Part shown: one piece after another, positions 54,251 to 64,000 of the stretch
Numbering within the stretch: position 1 is the first letter of the stretch
Layout: every line of letters begins with the position of its first letter
NCBI RefSeq assembly: GCF_001659605.2
Contig: NC_035170.2
Location: 30,856,020 to 30,920,019, forward strand
DNA length: 64,000 nucleotides
Origin: Manihot esculenta
Lineage: Eukaryota > Streptophyta > Magnoliopsida > Malpighiales > Euphorbiaceae
Direction: 5' to 3'
Position numbers and translations under genes: made by a program
The notes under the pieces: model-generated
Databases searched by the model: none
Told to the model about the DNA's origin: nothing
What the model saw: only the letters and a program-made list of their open reading frames with translations

Positions 54251-57200
54251 ATGGCTGAACAAATCCCATTCAGCATTGCAGAAAACTTACTAACAAAGTT
54301 GGCCTCAATTGCTTCTGAAGAAGTTAGTTTGGTGCATGGCTTCAAAAAGGATCTTAGGAAGCTTCAAACTACTCTCTCCACCATCAAAGCAATACTTGTG
54401 GATGCTGAGGAGAAGCAAGAGGAGAGCCTTGCAGTGAAGAACTGGGTAAGGAGGCTTAGAGAGGTTGTCTATGATGCAGATGACTTGTTCGATGATGTTG
54501 CAACTGAAGGTTTGAGAAGGAAGGTTGAAGGTGAGGGAAGAATGGTTAGGAAGGTATGCGACTTCTTTTCTTCCTCAAATCAAATTGCATTTCGTTTCAA
54601 GATGGGTCATAGAATTAAAGATATTAGAGAGAGGTTAGATGAAGTGGCCAAAGAAATGTCCGACTTTGGCTTTATAATTAGGAAGGAAGTTGGAGTAACT
54701 ATGGGAATAAAGAATAGTTGGAGGGAGACGGACTCCTTTGTATTGAAATCAGAAATTATAGGAAGAGATGATGATAAGGAGAGGATCATAGAATCATTGA
54801 TGTGTCCAGTCAATCAAACCAATATTTCTGTAGTTGTGATTGTTGGGTTTGGTGGCTTAGGAAAGACTGCACTTGCCCAATTAGTGTTTAATGATGAGAA
54901 AGTGGTAAATTATTTTGATTTGAAGCTATGGGTATGTGTCTCTGAGGAGTCAAATGTTGAAACACTAGTTAAACTCATCCTTAAAAGTGCAAGCAATAAT
55001 GAAGTGCCCAACTTGTCTTTGGAACAGTTACAGATTCGCCTTAGACAATGTTTAGAAGGCAAAAAGTACTTGTTGGTGTTGGATGATGTGTGGAATGTAA
55101 ACAATAGGATTTGGAGTCACTTGAGGAAATATTTGATGGTTGGTGCCATTGGGAGTAGAATTTTAGTAACTAGTCGTAGTAAGAGGGTTGCTTTAGCTAT
55201 GGGTGTAGACTCTCCATATGCTTTACAGGGTCTTACTGAAGATCAATCATGGGAGCTATTTGAGAAGCTAACATTTAGAGAGGGAACAGGAAGAGTGAAT
55301 TCAAATCTAATAGAAATTGGAAAAGAAATGGCAAAGAAATGCAAAGGAGTTCCACTTGCAATTAAAGCTTTAGGAGGCATAATGCAACTAAGAAGTAGTG
55401 AAAGTGAATGGTTGTCTGTCCTAGAAAATGAGTTGTGGAAGGTCTTCGAGAGTGATGGTGATATTAGTCAAGTGTTGAAATTGAGTTATGATGTCTTACC
55501 GTACCATTTAAAGCAGTGTTTTGCATACTGCGCAATGTTTCCAAAAGATTATCATTTTGGTAAGGATAGATTAATTCAGTTGTGGATGGCACAAGGCTAT
55601 GTTCAGTCTCAGGGTCAAAGTGAAAATGAAAATGCAGAGGAGATTGGGGAAGGATACTTCAATGAATTGTTATTTAGGTCATTTTTCCAAAAGGATGAGT
55701 ATTGTTATAAAATGCATGACCTTATCCATGACCTTGCACAGTCAATAGCAGGGGATAGTTGTTTTGCAGTTGGTGATAATACTAAACATATTCCTGATAG
55801 AGTCCAACATGTGTTCTCTGAAAATTTGTCTTTTGAGGAATGCTTCAGGCAGCTAACAAATAAAGGACTGAGGACACTGTATTATCCATATTTTGGTGAT
55901 GGATTGAGCTTGAATTTAGATAATATTTTTTTAAATTGTAGGAGCATACGTGCTTTGAGATTTGAAAGTGATATCAATGGATTGCCAGATTCAATTGGAA
56001 AGTTGAAACACCTGAGGTACCTTGAATTGTTTAGAAATACTAAAATCAGTTCACTTCCAAACTGCATTTGCAGCTTGTATAATTTGCAAACTCTAATACT
56101 CTGGGAATGTCGGGTTCTTAAAGAATTACCTACAGACATGAGGAAATTGATTTGTCTCGGACAACTTATTAATAAGGGTTGTAGTAGCCTTGAATTCATG
56201 CCATTGGGGTTGGGGAGATTGACAAATCTGCAGACTTTGTCAACTTTTGTTGTGGGAAGTGATCAAGGAAGGAGATGTTCCTCATTGAATGAGTTGAATA
56301 GCTTAAACCGGCTACGAGGTGAAATCTCCATTAAAGGACTAGAAAATGTGAAAAATGCAGCTTTGGAGTCCAGCCGAGTAAATCTCAAGGAAAAGAAATA
56401 CCTTCTCTGCTTAAGATTAAGGTGGGTTGGCAAGGGAGATAGCAATAGTGGGAATAGTGAGTTGTTGTTGGATAACCTACACCCTCACCCGAACTTGAAA
56501 GAATTGAATGTTGTGTGCTATAAAGGTGTGAGGTTTTCAAATTGGCTTTCTTCTATCAGAAATCTCGTCAATATTACTTTATATAAATGTCCAAAATGTG
56601 AGCATTTGCCGCCATTGGACAATCTTCCTTATCTGGAAATTCTCAATCTTAGCTATTTCGATTCTCTGGAGTACATATCAGATGAAGATAATTTATTCTC
56701 TTCTTTATCTGCATCAACAATAACATTCTTTCCATCTCTAAAGATTCTTAAACTCGAAGTTTGCCCTAATTTGAAAGGGTGGTGGAGAACATGTATGGAA
56801 GCAAAGATGGTGCCTCAATTTCCTTGTCTTTCTAAATTAACCATCGCGAATTGCCGTAACCTGACTGTGATGCCAACGTTTCCATCACTAGACATGGAGC
56901 TTCATCTTGCCTATGCCCACATAAGACCATTGCATTATACATTGCAGATGTCTGCAACGGCTTCTGGAGTACCATCAACCTCTTCTTTAGTTACTTCTCC
57001 TTTTTCCAAATTAAAGACTTTGTGGTTACAGGGTTTTGAGAATCTAGCATCTCTACCTGGAGAGTGGATGCAGAACCTCAGCTTCCTTGAGGAACTATTT
57101 CTTAGCAACTGCATGGAAATTAGTGATGAGGATGAGCGTGGCATATTCAAATGGAGATATCTTGTTAGTCTCCGAGATCTCTCTCTCTATAATCTTTCAA

Positions 57201-57532
57201 ATCTGGTGTCTCTACCAAGGGAGCTTCAATATGTTACCACCTTGCAACGTCTCACTATCTACGACTGTTCTAATTTGAGGGCTTTGCCTGACTGGATAGG
57301 CAACCTCACAGCACTCGAAAATCTACATATCGATGGCTGCCCTAAACTGGAATCGGTACCAAGAGGAATGCATCAAATAACTACTTTACAACAATTTAGT
57401 GTTCGCCGTTGCGCCCATTTGTCTGAAAGATGCGGACACGATACGGCTGCAGATTGGCCCAACATTTCTCACATCCCAAATATCCGCATAAATGGAAATG
57501 ATATTCAAAAGGAGGGCCGGTATTTACTGTAA
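54251..57532 (+). CDS. CC-NB-LRR (CNL) disease resistance protein, RGA-like, 1093 aa, single exon
   Basis: Intracellular immune receptor of the CNL class, expected to sense pathogen effectors and trigger defence. It is one uninterrupted frame. Domains: Rx-type coiled coil (about 5-130) with the EDVID-like YDADDLFDDV at 74-83; NB-ARC with P-loop GFGGLGKT (199-206), RNBS-A FDLKLWVCVSEES, kinase-2 LLVLDDVW (D278/D279), RNBS-B GSRILVTSRSKR (from 301), GLPL GVPLAI (366), RNBS-D CFAYCAMFPKD and MHD (488-490, in YKMHDLIHDLA); then LRRs from about 560 to the end, with typical LPDSIGKLKHLRYLEL and LPNCICSLYNLQTL units. RNBS-B has Ser where the family often has Thr (VTSRS for VTTRS). All nucleotide-binding motifs look intact. 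The start was chosen at MAEQIPFSIAEN, usual for the family. Confidence 0.97.
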   Translation: MAEQIPFSIAENLLTKLASIASEEVSLVHGFKKDLRKLQTTLSTIKAILVDAEEKQEESLAVKNWVRRLREVVYDADDLFDDVATEGLRRKVEGEGRMVRKVCDFFSSSNQIAFRFKMGHRIKDIRERLDEVAKEMSDFGFIIRKEVGVTMGIKNSWRETDSFVLKSEIIGRDDDKERIIESLMCPVNQTNISVVVIVGFGGLGKTALAQLVFNDEKVVNYFDLKLWVCVSEESNVETLVKLILKSASNNEVPNLSLEQLQIRLRQCLEGKKYLLVLDDVWNVNNRIWSHLRKYLMVGAIGSRILVTSRSKRVALAMGVDSPYALQGLTEDQSWELFEKLTFREGTGRVNSNLIEIGKEMAKKCKGVPLAIKALGGIMQLRSSESEWLSVLENELWKVFESDGDISQVLKLSYDVLPYHLKQCFAYCAMFPKDYHFGKDRLIQLWMAQGYVQSQGQSENENAEEIGEGYFNELLFRSFFQKDEYCYKMHDLIHDLAQSIAGDSCFAVGDNTKHIPDRVQHVFSENLSFEECFRQLTNKGLRTLYYPYFGDGLSLNLDNIFLNCRSIRALRFESDINGLPDSIGKLKHLRYLELFRNTKISSLPNCICSLYNLQTLILWECRVLKELPTDMRKLICLGQLINKGCSSLEFMPLGLGRLTNLQTLSTFVVGSDQGRRCSSLNELNSLNRLRGEISIKGLENVKNAALESSRVNLKEKKYLLCLRLRWVGKGDSNSGNSELLLDNLHPHPNLKELNVVCYKGVRFSNWLSSIRNLVNITLYKCPKCEHLPPLDNLPYLEILNLSYFDSLEYISDEDNLFSSLSASTITFFPSLKILKLEVCPNLKGWWRTCMEAKMVPQFPCLSKLTIANCRNLTVMPTFPSLDMELHLAYAHIRPLHYTLQMSATASGVPSTSSLVTSPFSKLKTLWLQGFENLASLPGEWMQNLSFLEELFLSNCMEISDEDERGIFKWRYLVSLRDLSLYNLSNLVSLPRELQYVTTLQRLTIYDCSNLRALPDWIGNLTALENLHIDGCPKLESVPRGMHQITTLQQFSVRRCAHLSERCGHDTAADWPNISHIPNIRINGNDIQKEGRYLL

Positions 57533-57590
57533 GAAGAAGGATCCTCTGCTTTCACAGGTTAGGAATTTCTTCGCTTCATCCCTTCTGTTT

Positions 57591-57638
<48 letters not shown>

Positions 57639-59100
57639 TTAAATGAAATCACCTAATTTTTTCAAACAAATACTTCTATCCAGTAGGCTACTCCATTCTG
57701 TCTTCACCTTAATTTAAGTTAACTTGCTTTTCTGATTCTATATGCAGAGATGCTGTAATATATGTTGCTCTTATATACCGCCAACCTTTTTCAAATTTTA
57801 GAATGGCTCTTATGATGACAGGTGAATTAACTCTTGAATAGACATTTGAATTAATTTTGCATTTTTGGAAGCAATGGGAATTTGCATTCTCTATCTAAAA
57901 GTCAATTGCTCTGCAACTTACGTTGCATCGTCGCTACTCCTTTGAGAATGGAGAAGCAAGCCACTCAAAGCAAGGTCTAGGATCAGAGCAGCAGATCCTG
58001 GAGCCTCAAGGACTGGTATCTTTCAAGAGTCAACAAGTGTGGTTCTGTGATATAAGCAGGGTTGGAAGGATTTTAATACCTGGTATATTTGCAATCATTG
58101 TTCTATCCTGATAGTGAATTTTCTGAATTTAATTGCAATATGTTCATGTGTTAATCCTTGCAGGCTACCAAGCATGCAATTGATTTTAAGCAAAGGTTGG
58201 ATCTCATGTTTAATTTGTTGTTTTATAATAATTTGAATGTTTTGAAAGTTATCAAAGCATCTTCTGGTTTGGTCTCTACTAATACTCTTTGACAGATTTA
58301 CAGGTGAAGATGGTAATGATACTTACAAATTCAGTTCGCTTTGAAAGAATATGCATTGGTTGTGTGGGAGGAAGAATCCTTAACGGTTTTAATCTTTCAT
58401 TGAGTGGACAGACATCGTTTAAGGTTGCAAATCTAAGAGCTGCTCTTTTCTTGTTCTTTTCACAAGTGTCTTCATTAGTGAGCATCCATAAAAAGTAGTG
58501 AGCTATTTCACTTGTGGCAACTACCAATGAGAAAGCAGAAAGCTTATACTCTCTCTATCCATGTGCTAATCCTTGTAGGCAATCAACAGATCCTGGAACT
58601 AGGAAGGGAGATGGTTGTCCCTGAATTCTTACCATTTCATCACTTGCTAGTCTTGCTGAAGTTACACATGCATTCATTATGAGGGAATTTCATGGAGATT
58701 CTGTAGAGCCAAAGCTGAACATTTTAATTCAGCTGCTCGTTCATTGGCTAGATGTCATCTAGCTGGCTAGAAGTTCAATTCTGAAGGCTTGGTTTAGCTA
58801 ATGTTTAGATGTGCCAATGAAGTGTAAATTTCAGATTTTCTTTTTTAATGTATTGTATTTTCTTTACACCTCTAAATATAATCATTTACAAGTTGTCCCT
58901 TTAAATTCAATGCTCCATTGATTATGAGTTTCAGAAGCTCATCCTTTCCTTGAACCAATAATCAAGATTCTGTCTCAGTCCATTGCAATATCAGCGTCCA
59001 ATTTAATGCCTAATACTAATATACTTTCATTCAAAATCAGCAGCTCTCATGCGCCTCTCAACAGTTTGCCTCCACCTCAATTCATATCTTTATCTATATA
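57533..59100. other. NLR 3' flank, likely with 3' UTR exons
   Basis: Contains an (AT)n microsatellite at 57597-57635. The 57900-58800 part has balanced composition, short open frames and splice-like borders (for example TTGCAG before 58163, TTGTAG before 58579). RGA-type genes often have spliced 3' UTRs, so this is probably transcribed non-coding sequence. No separate gene recognised. Confidence 0.45.
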
Positions 59101-61155
59101 TCTTTATATATATATATATAATATACTGGGATCTAAAATAAGTTAAGATCTAAGATAAGTTAAAAGGGATTGATACGTGGCATATGCCGAGGTCATCATG
59201 AAAATTGTCTATTTGTATCGAATAACACATTTAATATATTTTATTTTTATTTTTAAATTATTTTTTATATTTAACAATATTATTAATTAATATATTTATA
59301 ATAAATATAATATATTATTTTTATTATTATAATTTATATATGATTAACTTTTAAAATTTTATCGTTATTATTAATATATAATTTTTTAATTTTTATCATT
59401 ACTATTAGCGTGTAATTTTTTAATTTTTTAATTTTTTATAGCTTTTTTAATATAATATATTAATCACAATAAAATAAATTATTTTAATATGTGAGATTAC
59501 TTATATCATACGATATAATTTATAATTCTTTAATATTTTTAATTTTATTTTTATATAAAATAATAATGAATATATATATATATATATATATATATTAAAT
59601 AAAACTTATTATTTTTATCATCACTATTCATCTGTGACTTTTTCTCTTTTATTAATTTAATTTTCTACTATTTTTAATATAATATTTTATTATATTATAA
59701 TAAAATTTTTATTGTATTTTATTATTAAAAATACATTTTTATTTCAATAATAAATAAAATATTAAAAATATATTTATAAAAATGGGGTAACTATATATAT
59801 ATATAAAGATATTTAGACAATAAAATAAATCACTGTAAAAAAAATATATAAATATATATATAAGTCCATAACAAAATATTATGAATTTTTTATTATTATT
59901 GTGAATACAAATATATTATAAAATATTATGAAAAAGTTTTTTACTATCTCACAATAGTATTAATTTATTAATTTGATAATTTTTTAAAATTATATCTATT
60001 ATAATCTAATTAATAAATGTTATATATTTTTATTGATGTGATGTCAATAATTATATAAAATAAATATATATAATTAAGTAAAATTATTATAAAAAATATT
60101 AATTATGATAAAACATAAAACAATTCAAAAATTAATAAAATTAACAGCATAAAATATTATCAAGCTAAAACTTTATTCTATTGAAATAATTTATTAAAAA
60201 ATAAAATATAATAAAAAGTAAAATACTGTTTTTAATACAATCAAAATTATAAATTTTTAACAGTCAAATTATTAAAATTTATTATATTAATAATTGTGAT
60301 ACTTTTAATCTTTCCATTTTCTACAAAAATGGAACCTTCATACATCTATCGAACGTAAAACTCACTAGAACAATCTTAATTCTCCACATAATTCTATCAT
60401 TCTTTATTTTCAAATTATTTTAAAAATTTTTATTATTATTATTCTCTTGGCATGAGATATATAGCTGCACAATTTATTCTAACCAATTTAATCATTTAGA
60501 ATAGATAAAAGTTAGATGAGAGTTATTTAAATGTTATAATTTTTTTATTCAAATAATTTTCAATCCTTTATCACCGGCACGGATCGCTATCCATCACTAT
60601 TAAAATTTAATAAATTTTATTTTCTTAAAAATATAATATGATTTTTCACAAAGTGATAATGAAAGATTGTTTAAATAAAATCTGTTATTAAAAATTGAAA
60701 GGTTGTTTAAATAAAATCTATTATTGAAAATTAATAATACATACCGTAAGTACTAAAATTTTTAATTTATTTGATACAGTAAAATTTGTTGATATATAAT
60801 TTTGTACTTAATTAATATTTAAAATTTTTATTCTAAAATTAGAAATCATACCTATTTATTGGATTTCTAATTATTTTCTACGGCTATTTGCTTTGTTTTA
60901 TAATATAGATGGCATATTTAACTAATATTTTTTTTATACTATTTTGAATTTCAATAGATAAAATAATATATTATAGTATAAATTAATAATTTAAAATTTA
61001 AAATCTAAATATAAAAAAAAATATTTTACTACTTTTAATAATCAGAGTGAATTTATAAAAAAATATATTATTTTATAAAATAATTTTATATTATTTTAGA
61101 TACTAATAATTAAAATATTGTAATATCCACACACAAAGCACGGATAAACGACTAA
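59101..61155. mobile_element. Candidate non-autonomous Helitron
   Basis: AT-rich 2.05-kb block between the two NLR copies. It begins A|TC at 59101 followed by a TATATA run. It ends CTAA|T at 61152-61155, about 8 bases after a degenerate hairpin (ATCC at 61124-61127 pairing with GGAT at 61141-61144, loop with ACACAAAGCAC). TC...CTRR ends, insertion between A and T, and a 3' hairpin are Helitron hallmarks, but the hairpin is weak and no helicase frame exists. Confidence 0.3.
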
Positions 61156-61607
61156 TTTTTTTCTAATACGTTCTTTCCTTTTATAATGGAATAAAAGCAC
61201 CTTGGTATTCTTGCCCACCAACTCATCCCAATCCCACCTAGAAAAGAAAATAAAAGAAAAGAAAAGAAAAGAAAGAACAAACTATAGGTTGCTTCTTATA
61301 TGTGTTATCTCTTTTATTAAAAGATAAAATATCTTGCACATCTTAGAATATGAAATGCTAATAAGTTTTAGGTAAGGGATATTGGAATCATCTTCAAGCC
61401 TATGATATTTTGAATTTTGAGTCTCACTAATAAATAATTAAGATAAAAAATTCCATGATCTTATAACACAAATCGTATCAAATGCTTCTTGAAATTAAGG
61501 AAGAAAAATTGTCTAAGAACTTATAACATTACTTAATTTTAGTTTAATAATTAGTTTCTCTAGGAAATAACTCCACAGATAGGCAAAGGATAACTTTTTT
61601 CTACATA

Positions 61608-61785
61608 TTCATTGCTTCTACCTTTTGTTTTGCAAAAAAAGTGGGAAAACCTATTTTGCTTCTTCTCCTTAGAGAATGTAATGCTCTATTGATCTTATTC
61701 ATTGCTTCTACCTTTTGTTTTGCATAAAAACTGGGGAAACCTACTTTGCTTCTTCTCCTTAGTGAATGTAATGCTCTCTTCGACA
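61608..61785. repeat. 90-bp tandem duplication in the promoter of the second NLR copy
   Basis: The segment from ATTCATTGCTTCTACC (61608) through AATGTAATGCTCT recurs at 61698 with several base changes. The intact NLR has only one version of this segment (54063 onward). Confidence 0.85.
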
Positions 61786-61899
61786 CCTTATATATTGGCT
61801 CATTAATTATGGATGGGTCATCTCTCACAAATCCACAAGTTTTCCCTTTACTTTCTTTGTTTTCATCTTGCCCAATTTTCAGTCGTTATCCTTCTATAG

Positions 61900-64000
61900 A
61901 TGGCTGAACAAATCCCATTCAGCATTGCAGAAAACTTACTAACAAAGTTGGCCTCAATTGCTTCTGAAGAAGTTACTTTGGTGCATGGCTTCAAAAAGGA
62001 TCTTAGGAAGCTTCAAATTACTCTCTCCACCATCAAAGCAATACTTGTGGATGCTGAGGAGAAGCAAGAGGAGAGCCTTGCAGTAAAGAACTGGGTAAGG
62101 AGGCTTAGAGAGGTTGTCTATGATGCAGATGACTTGTTCGATGATGTAGCAACTGAAGGTTTGAGAAGGAAGGTTGAAGGTGAGGGAAGAATGGTTAGGA
62201 AGGTATGCGACTTCTTTTCTTCCTCAAATCAAATTGCATTTCGTTTCAAGATGGGTCATAATATTAAAGATATTAGAGAGAGGCTAGATGAAATCGCCAA
62301 AGAAATATCTGACTTTGGCTTTATAATTAGGAAGGAAGTTGGAGTATGTATGGGGATTAATAATAGTTGGAGGGAGACAGACTCCTTTGTATTGAAATCA
62401 GAAATTATAGGAAGAGATGAAGATAAGGAGAAGATCATAGAATCATTGATGTGTCAGTCAATCAAAGCAATATTTCTGTAGTTGCAATTGTAGGGTTTGG
62501 TGGCTTAGGAAAGACTGCACTTGCCCAATTAGTGTTTAATGATGAGAAAGTAGTGAATTATTTTGATTTGAAGTTATGGGTATGTGTTTCTGAGGAGTCA
62601 AATGTTGAAACACTGGTTAAACTCATCCTTAAAAGTGCAGGCAATAATGAAGTGCCCAACTTGTCTTTGGAACGGTTACAAATTCGCCTTAGACAATGTT
62701 TAGAAGGCAAAAAGTACTTGTTGGTGTTGGATGATGTGTGGAACGTGAACAATAGGATTTGGAGTCAATTGAGGAAATATTTGATGGTTGGTGCCATAGG
62801 GAGTAGAATTTTAGTAACTACTCGCAGTAAGAGGGTTGCTTTAGCTATGGGTGTAGACTCTCCGTATGCTTTACAGGGTCTAACAGAAGATCAATCATGG
62901 GATCTATTTGAGAAGCTAGCATTTAGAGAGGGAACAGGAAGAGTGAATTCAAATCTAATAGAAATTGGGAAAGAAATTGCAAAGAAGTGCAAAGGAGTTC
63001 CACTTGCAATTAGAGCTATAGGAGGCATAATGCAACTAAGAAGTAGTGAAAGTGAATGGTTGTCTGTCCTAGAAAATGAGTTGTGGAAGGTCTTCGAGAG
63101 TGATGGTGATATTAGTCAAGTGTTGAAATTGAGTTATGATGTCTTACCGTACCATTTAAAGCAGTGTTTTGCATACTGCACAATGTTTCCAAAAGACTAT
63201 GAGTTTCGTAAGGATAGATTAATTCAGTTGTGGATGGCACAAGGCTATGTTCAGTCTCGGGGTCAAAATGAAAATGAAAATGCAGAGGAGATTGGGGAAG
63301 GATACTTCAATGAATTGTTATTTAGGTCATTTTTCCAAGAGTATAATTATTGTTATAAAATGCATGACCTTATCCATGACCTTGCACAGTCAATAGCAGG
63401 GGATAGTTGTTTTGTAGCTAATGATAATACTAAATTTCCTGATAGAGTCCAACATGTGTTTTCTGGAAATTTGTCTTTTGAGGAATGCTTCAGGCAGCTA
63501 AAAAATAAAGGATTGAGGACACTGTTTTGTCCATGTTTTTGTGATGGATTAAGGTTGAATTTAGATAGTATCTTTTCAAATTGTAGGAGCATACGTGCTT
63601 TGAGTTTTGGAAGGAATATCTATGGATTGCCAGATTCAATTGGAAAGTTGAAATACCTGAGGTATCTTGAATTTTCTAGTTCTAAAATCAGTTCACTTCC
63701 AAACTGCATTTGCAGCTTGTATAATTTGCAAACTCTAATACTCTGGGAATGTTGGGGTCTTAAAGAATTACCTACAGACATGAGGAGATTGATTTGTCTC
63801 AGACAACTTATTAATATTGGTTGTAGTAGGCTTGAATTCATGCCATTGGGGTTGGGGAGATTAACAAATCTGCAGACTTTGTCAACTTTTGTTGTGGGAA
63901 GTGATCAAGGAAGGAGATGTTCCTCATTGAATGAGTTGAAAGCTTAAACCGGCTAAGAGGTGAAATCTCCATTAAAGGACTAGAAAATGTGAAAAATGCA
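61900..64000 (+). pseudogene. Second CC-NB-LRR copy, disrupted by two one-base deletions, cut by the window end
   Basis: Tandem duplicate of the NLR at 54251, very similar at base level through the coiled coil, NB-ARC and first LRRs. Relative to that copy, one C is missing near 62455 (after codons for IESLMC), so the first frame stops at 62481 shortly before the P-loop. The downstream frame (from about 62451) then reads normally through GFGGLGKT, LLVLDDVW, GVPLAI, CFAYC and MHD. A second deletion, one T near 63940, ends it at 63947; the original frame would continue to the window edge. RNBS-B here has the usual VTTRS. As read, the locus cannot make a full-length receptor; only an N-terminal coiled-coil fragment of 193 residues could be translated from the first ATG. 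The deletions could be real or assembly errors. Confidence 0.85.

Noticed and set aside
62440..62490. Programmed frameshift joining the two frames of the second NLR
   Set aside because: No slippery site or downstream structure is apparent and the sister gene is uninterrupted, so a simple one-base deletion is the better explanation.

Overview
This window is nuclear DNA of a flowering plant, almost certainly a eudicot. It has short AT-rich introns with GT..AG borders, very AT-rich intergenic DNA, plant-specific gene families (LOG, CCD1, NF-YA with a miR169 site, coiled-coil NLRs) and plant-type transposons. A Malpighiales/Euphorbiaceae-like source is a guess from overall protein resemblance; the sequence does not prove it.

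Layout. 0.8-4.4 kb (+): a three-exon gene for an 831-residue conserved protein of unknown function. 6.1-10.7 kb (+): ARP7, a nuclear actin-related protein, with a long palindromic MITE in intron 3. 12.7-13.3 kb: seven near-identical 83-bp tandem units. 14.3-15.6 kb (-): a LOG-type cytokinin-activating enzyme, seven exons. 17.1-23.7 kb: a repeat-rich stretch with at least four copies of one dispersed GC-richer repeat (one copy carries a fresh 241-bp tandem duplication), a wrecked polygalacturonase pseudogene and one end of a CACTA-like transposon. 27.3-33.3 kb (+): CCD1, a carotenoid cleavage dioxygenase, 14 exons including a 15-nt microexon. 34.9-36.2 kb: a possible minus-strand transcript with no recognisable protein. 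38.3-43.5 kb (-): an NF-YA transcription factor subunit with a miR169 site in its 3' UTR and a solo LTR in intron 4. 44.4-54 kb: AT-rich DNA with no gene recognised. 54.3-57.5 kb (+): an intact single-exon CC-NB-LRR gene. 61.9 kb to the window end (+): a recent tandem copy of it with two one-base deletions.

The genes do not form a pathway. Most are ordinary single-copy plant genes; the dynamic parts are the NLR tandem pair, the pseudogene/repeat cluster and the 83-bp array. I did not find a clearly new molecular system. The best-supported unusual items are the solo LTR with an exact 5-bp target duplication, the homogeneous 83-bp array, the dispersed repeat family, and the NLR copy whose promoter and reading frame both differ from its sister.
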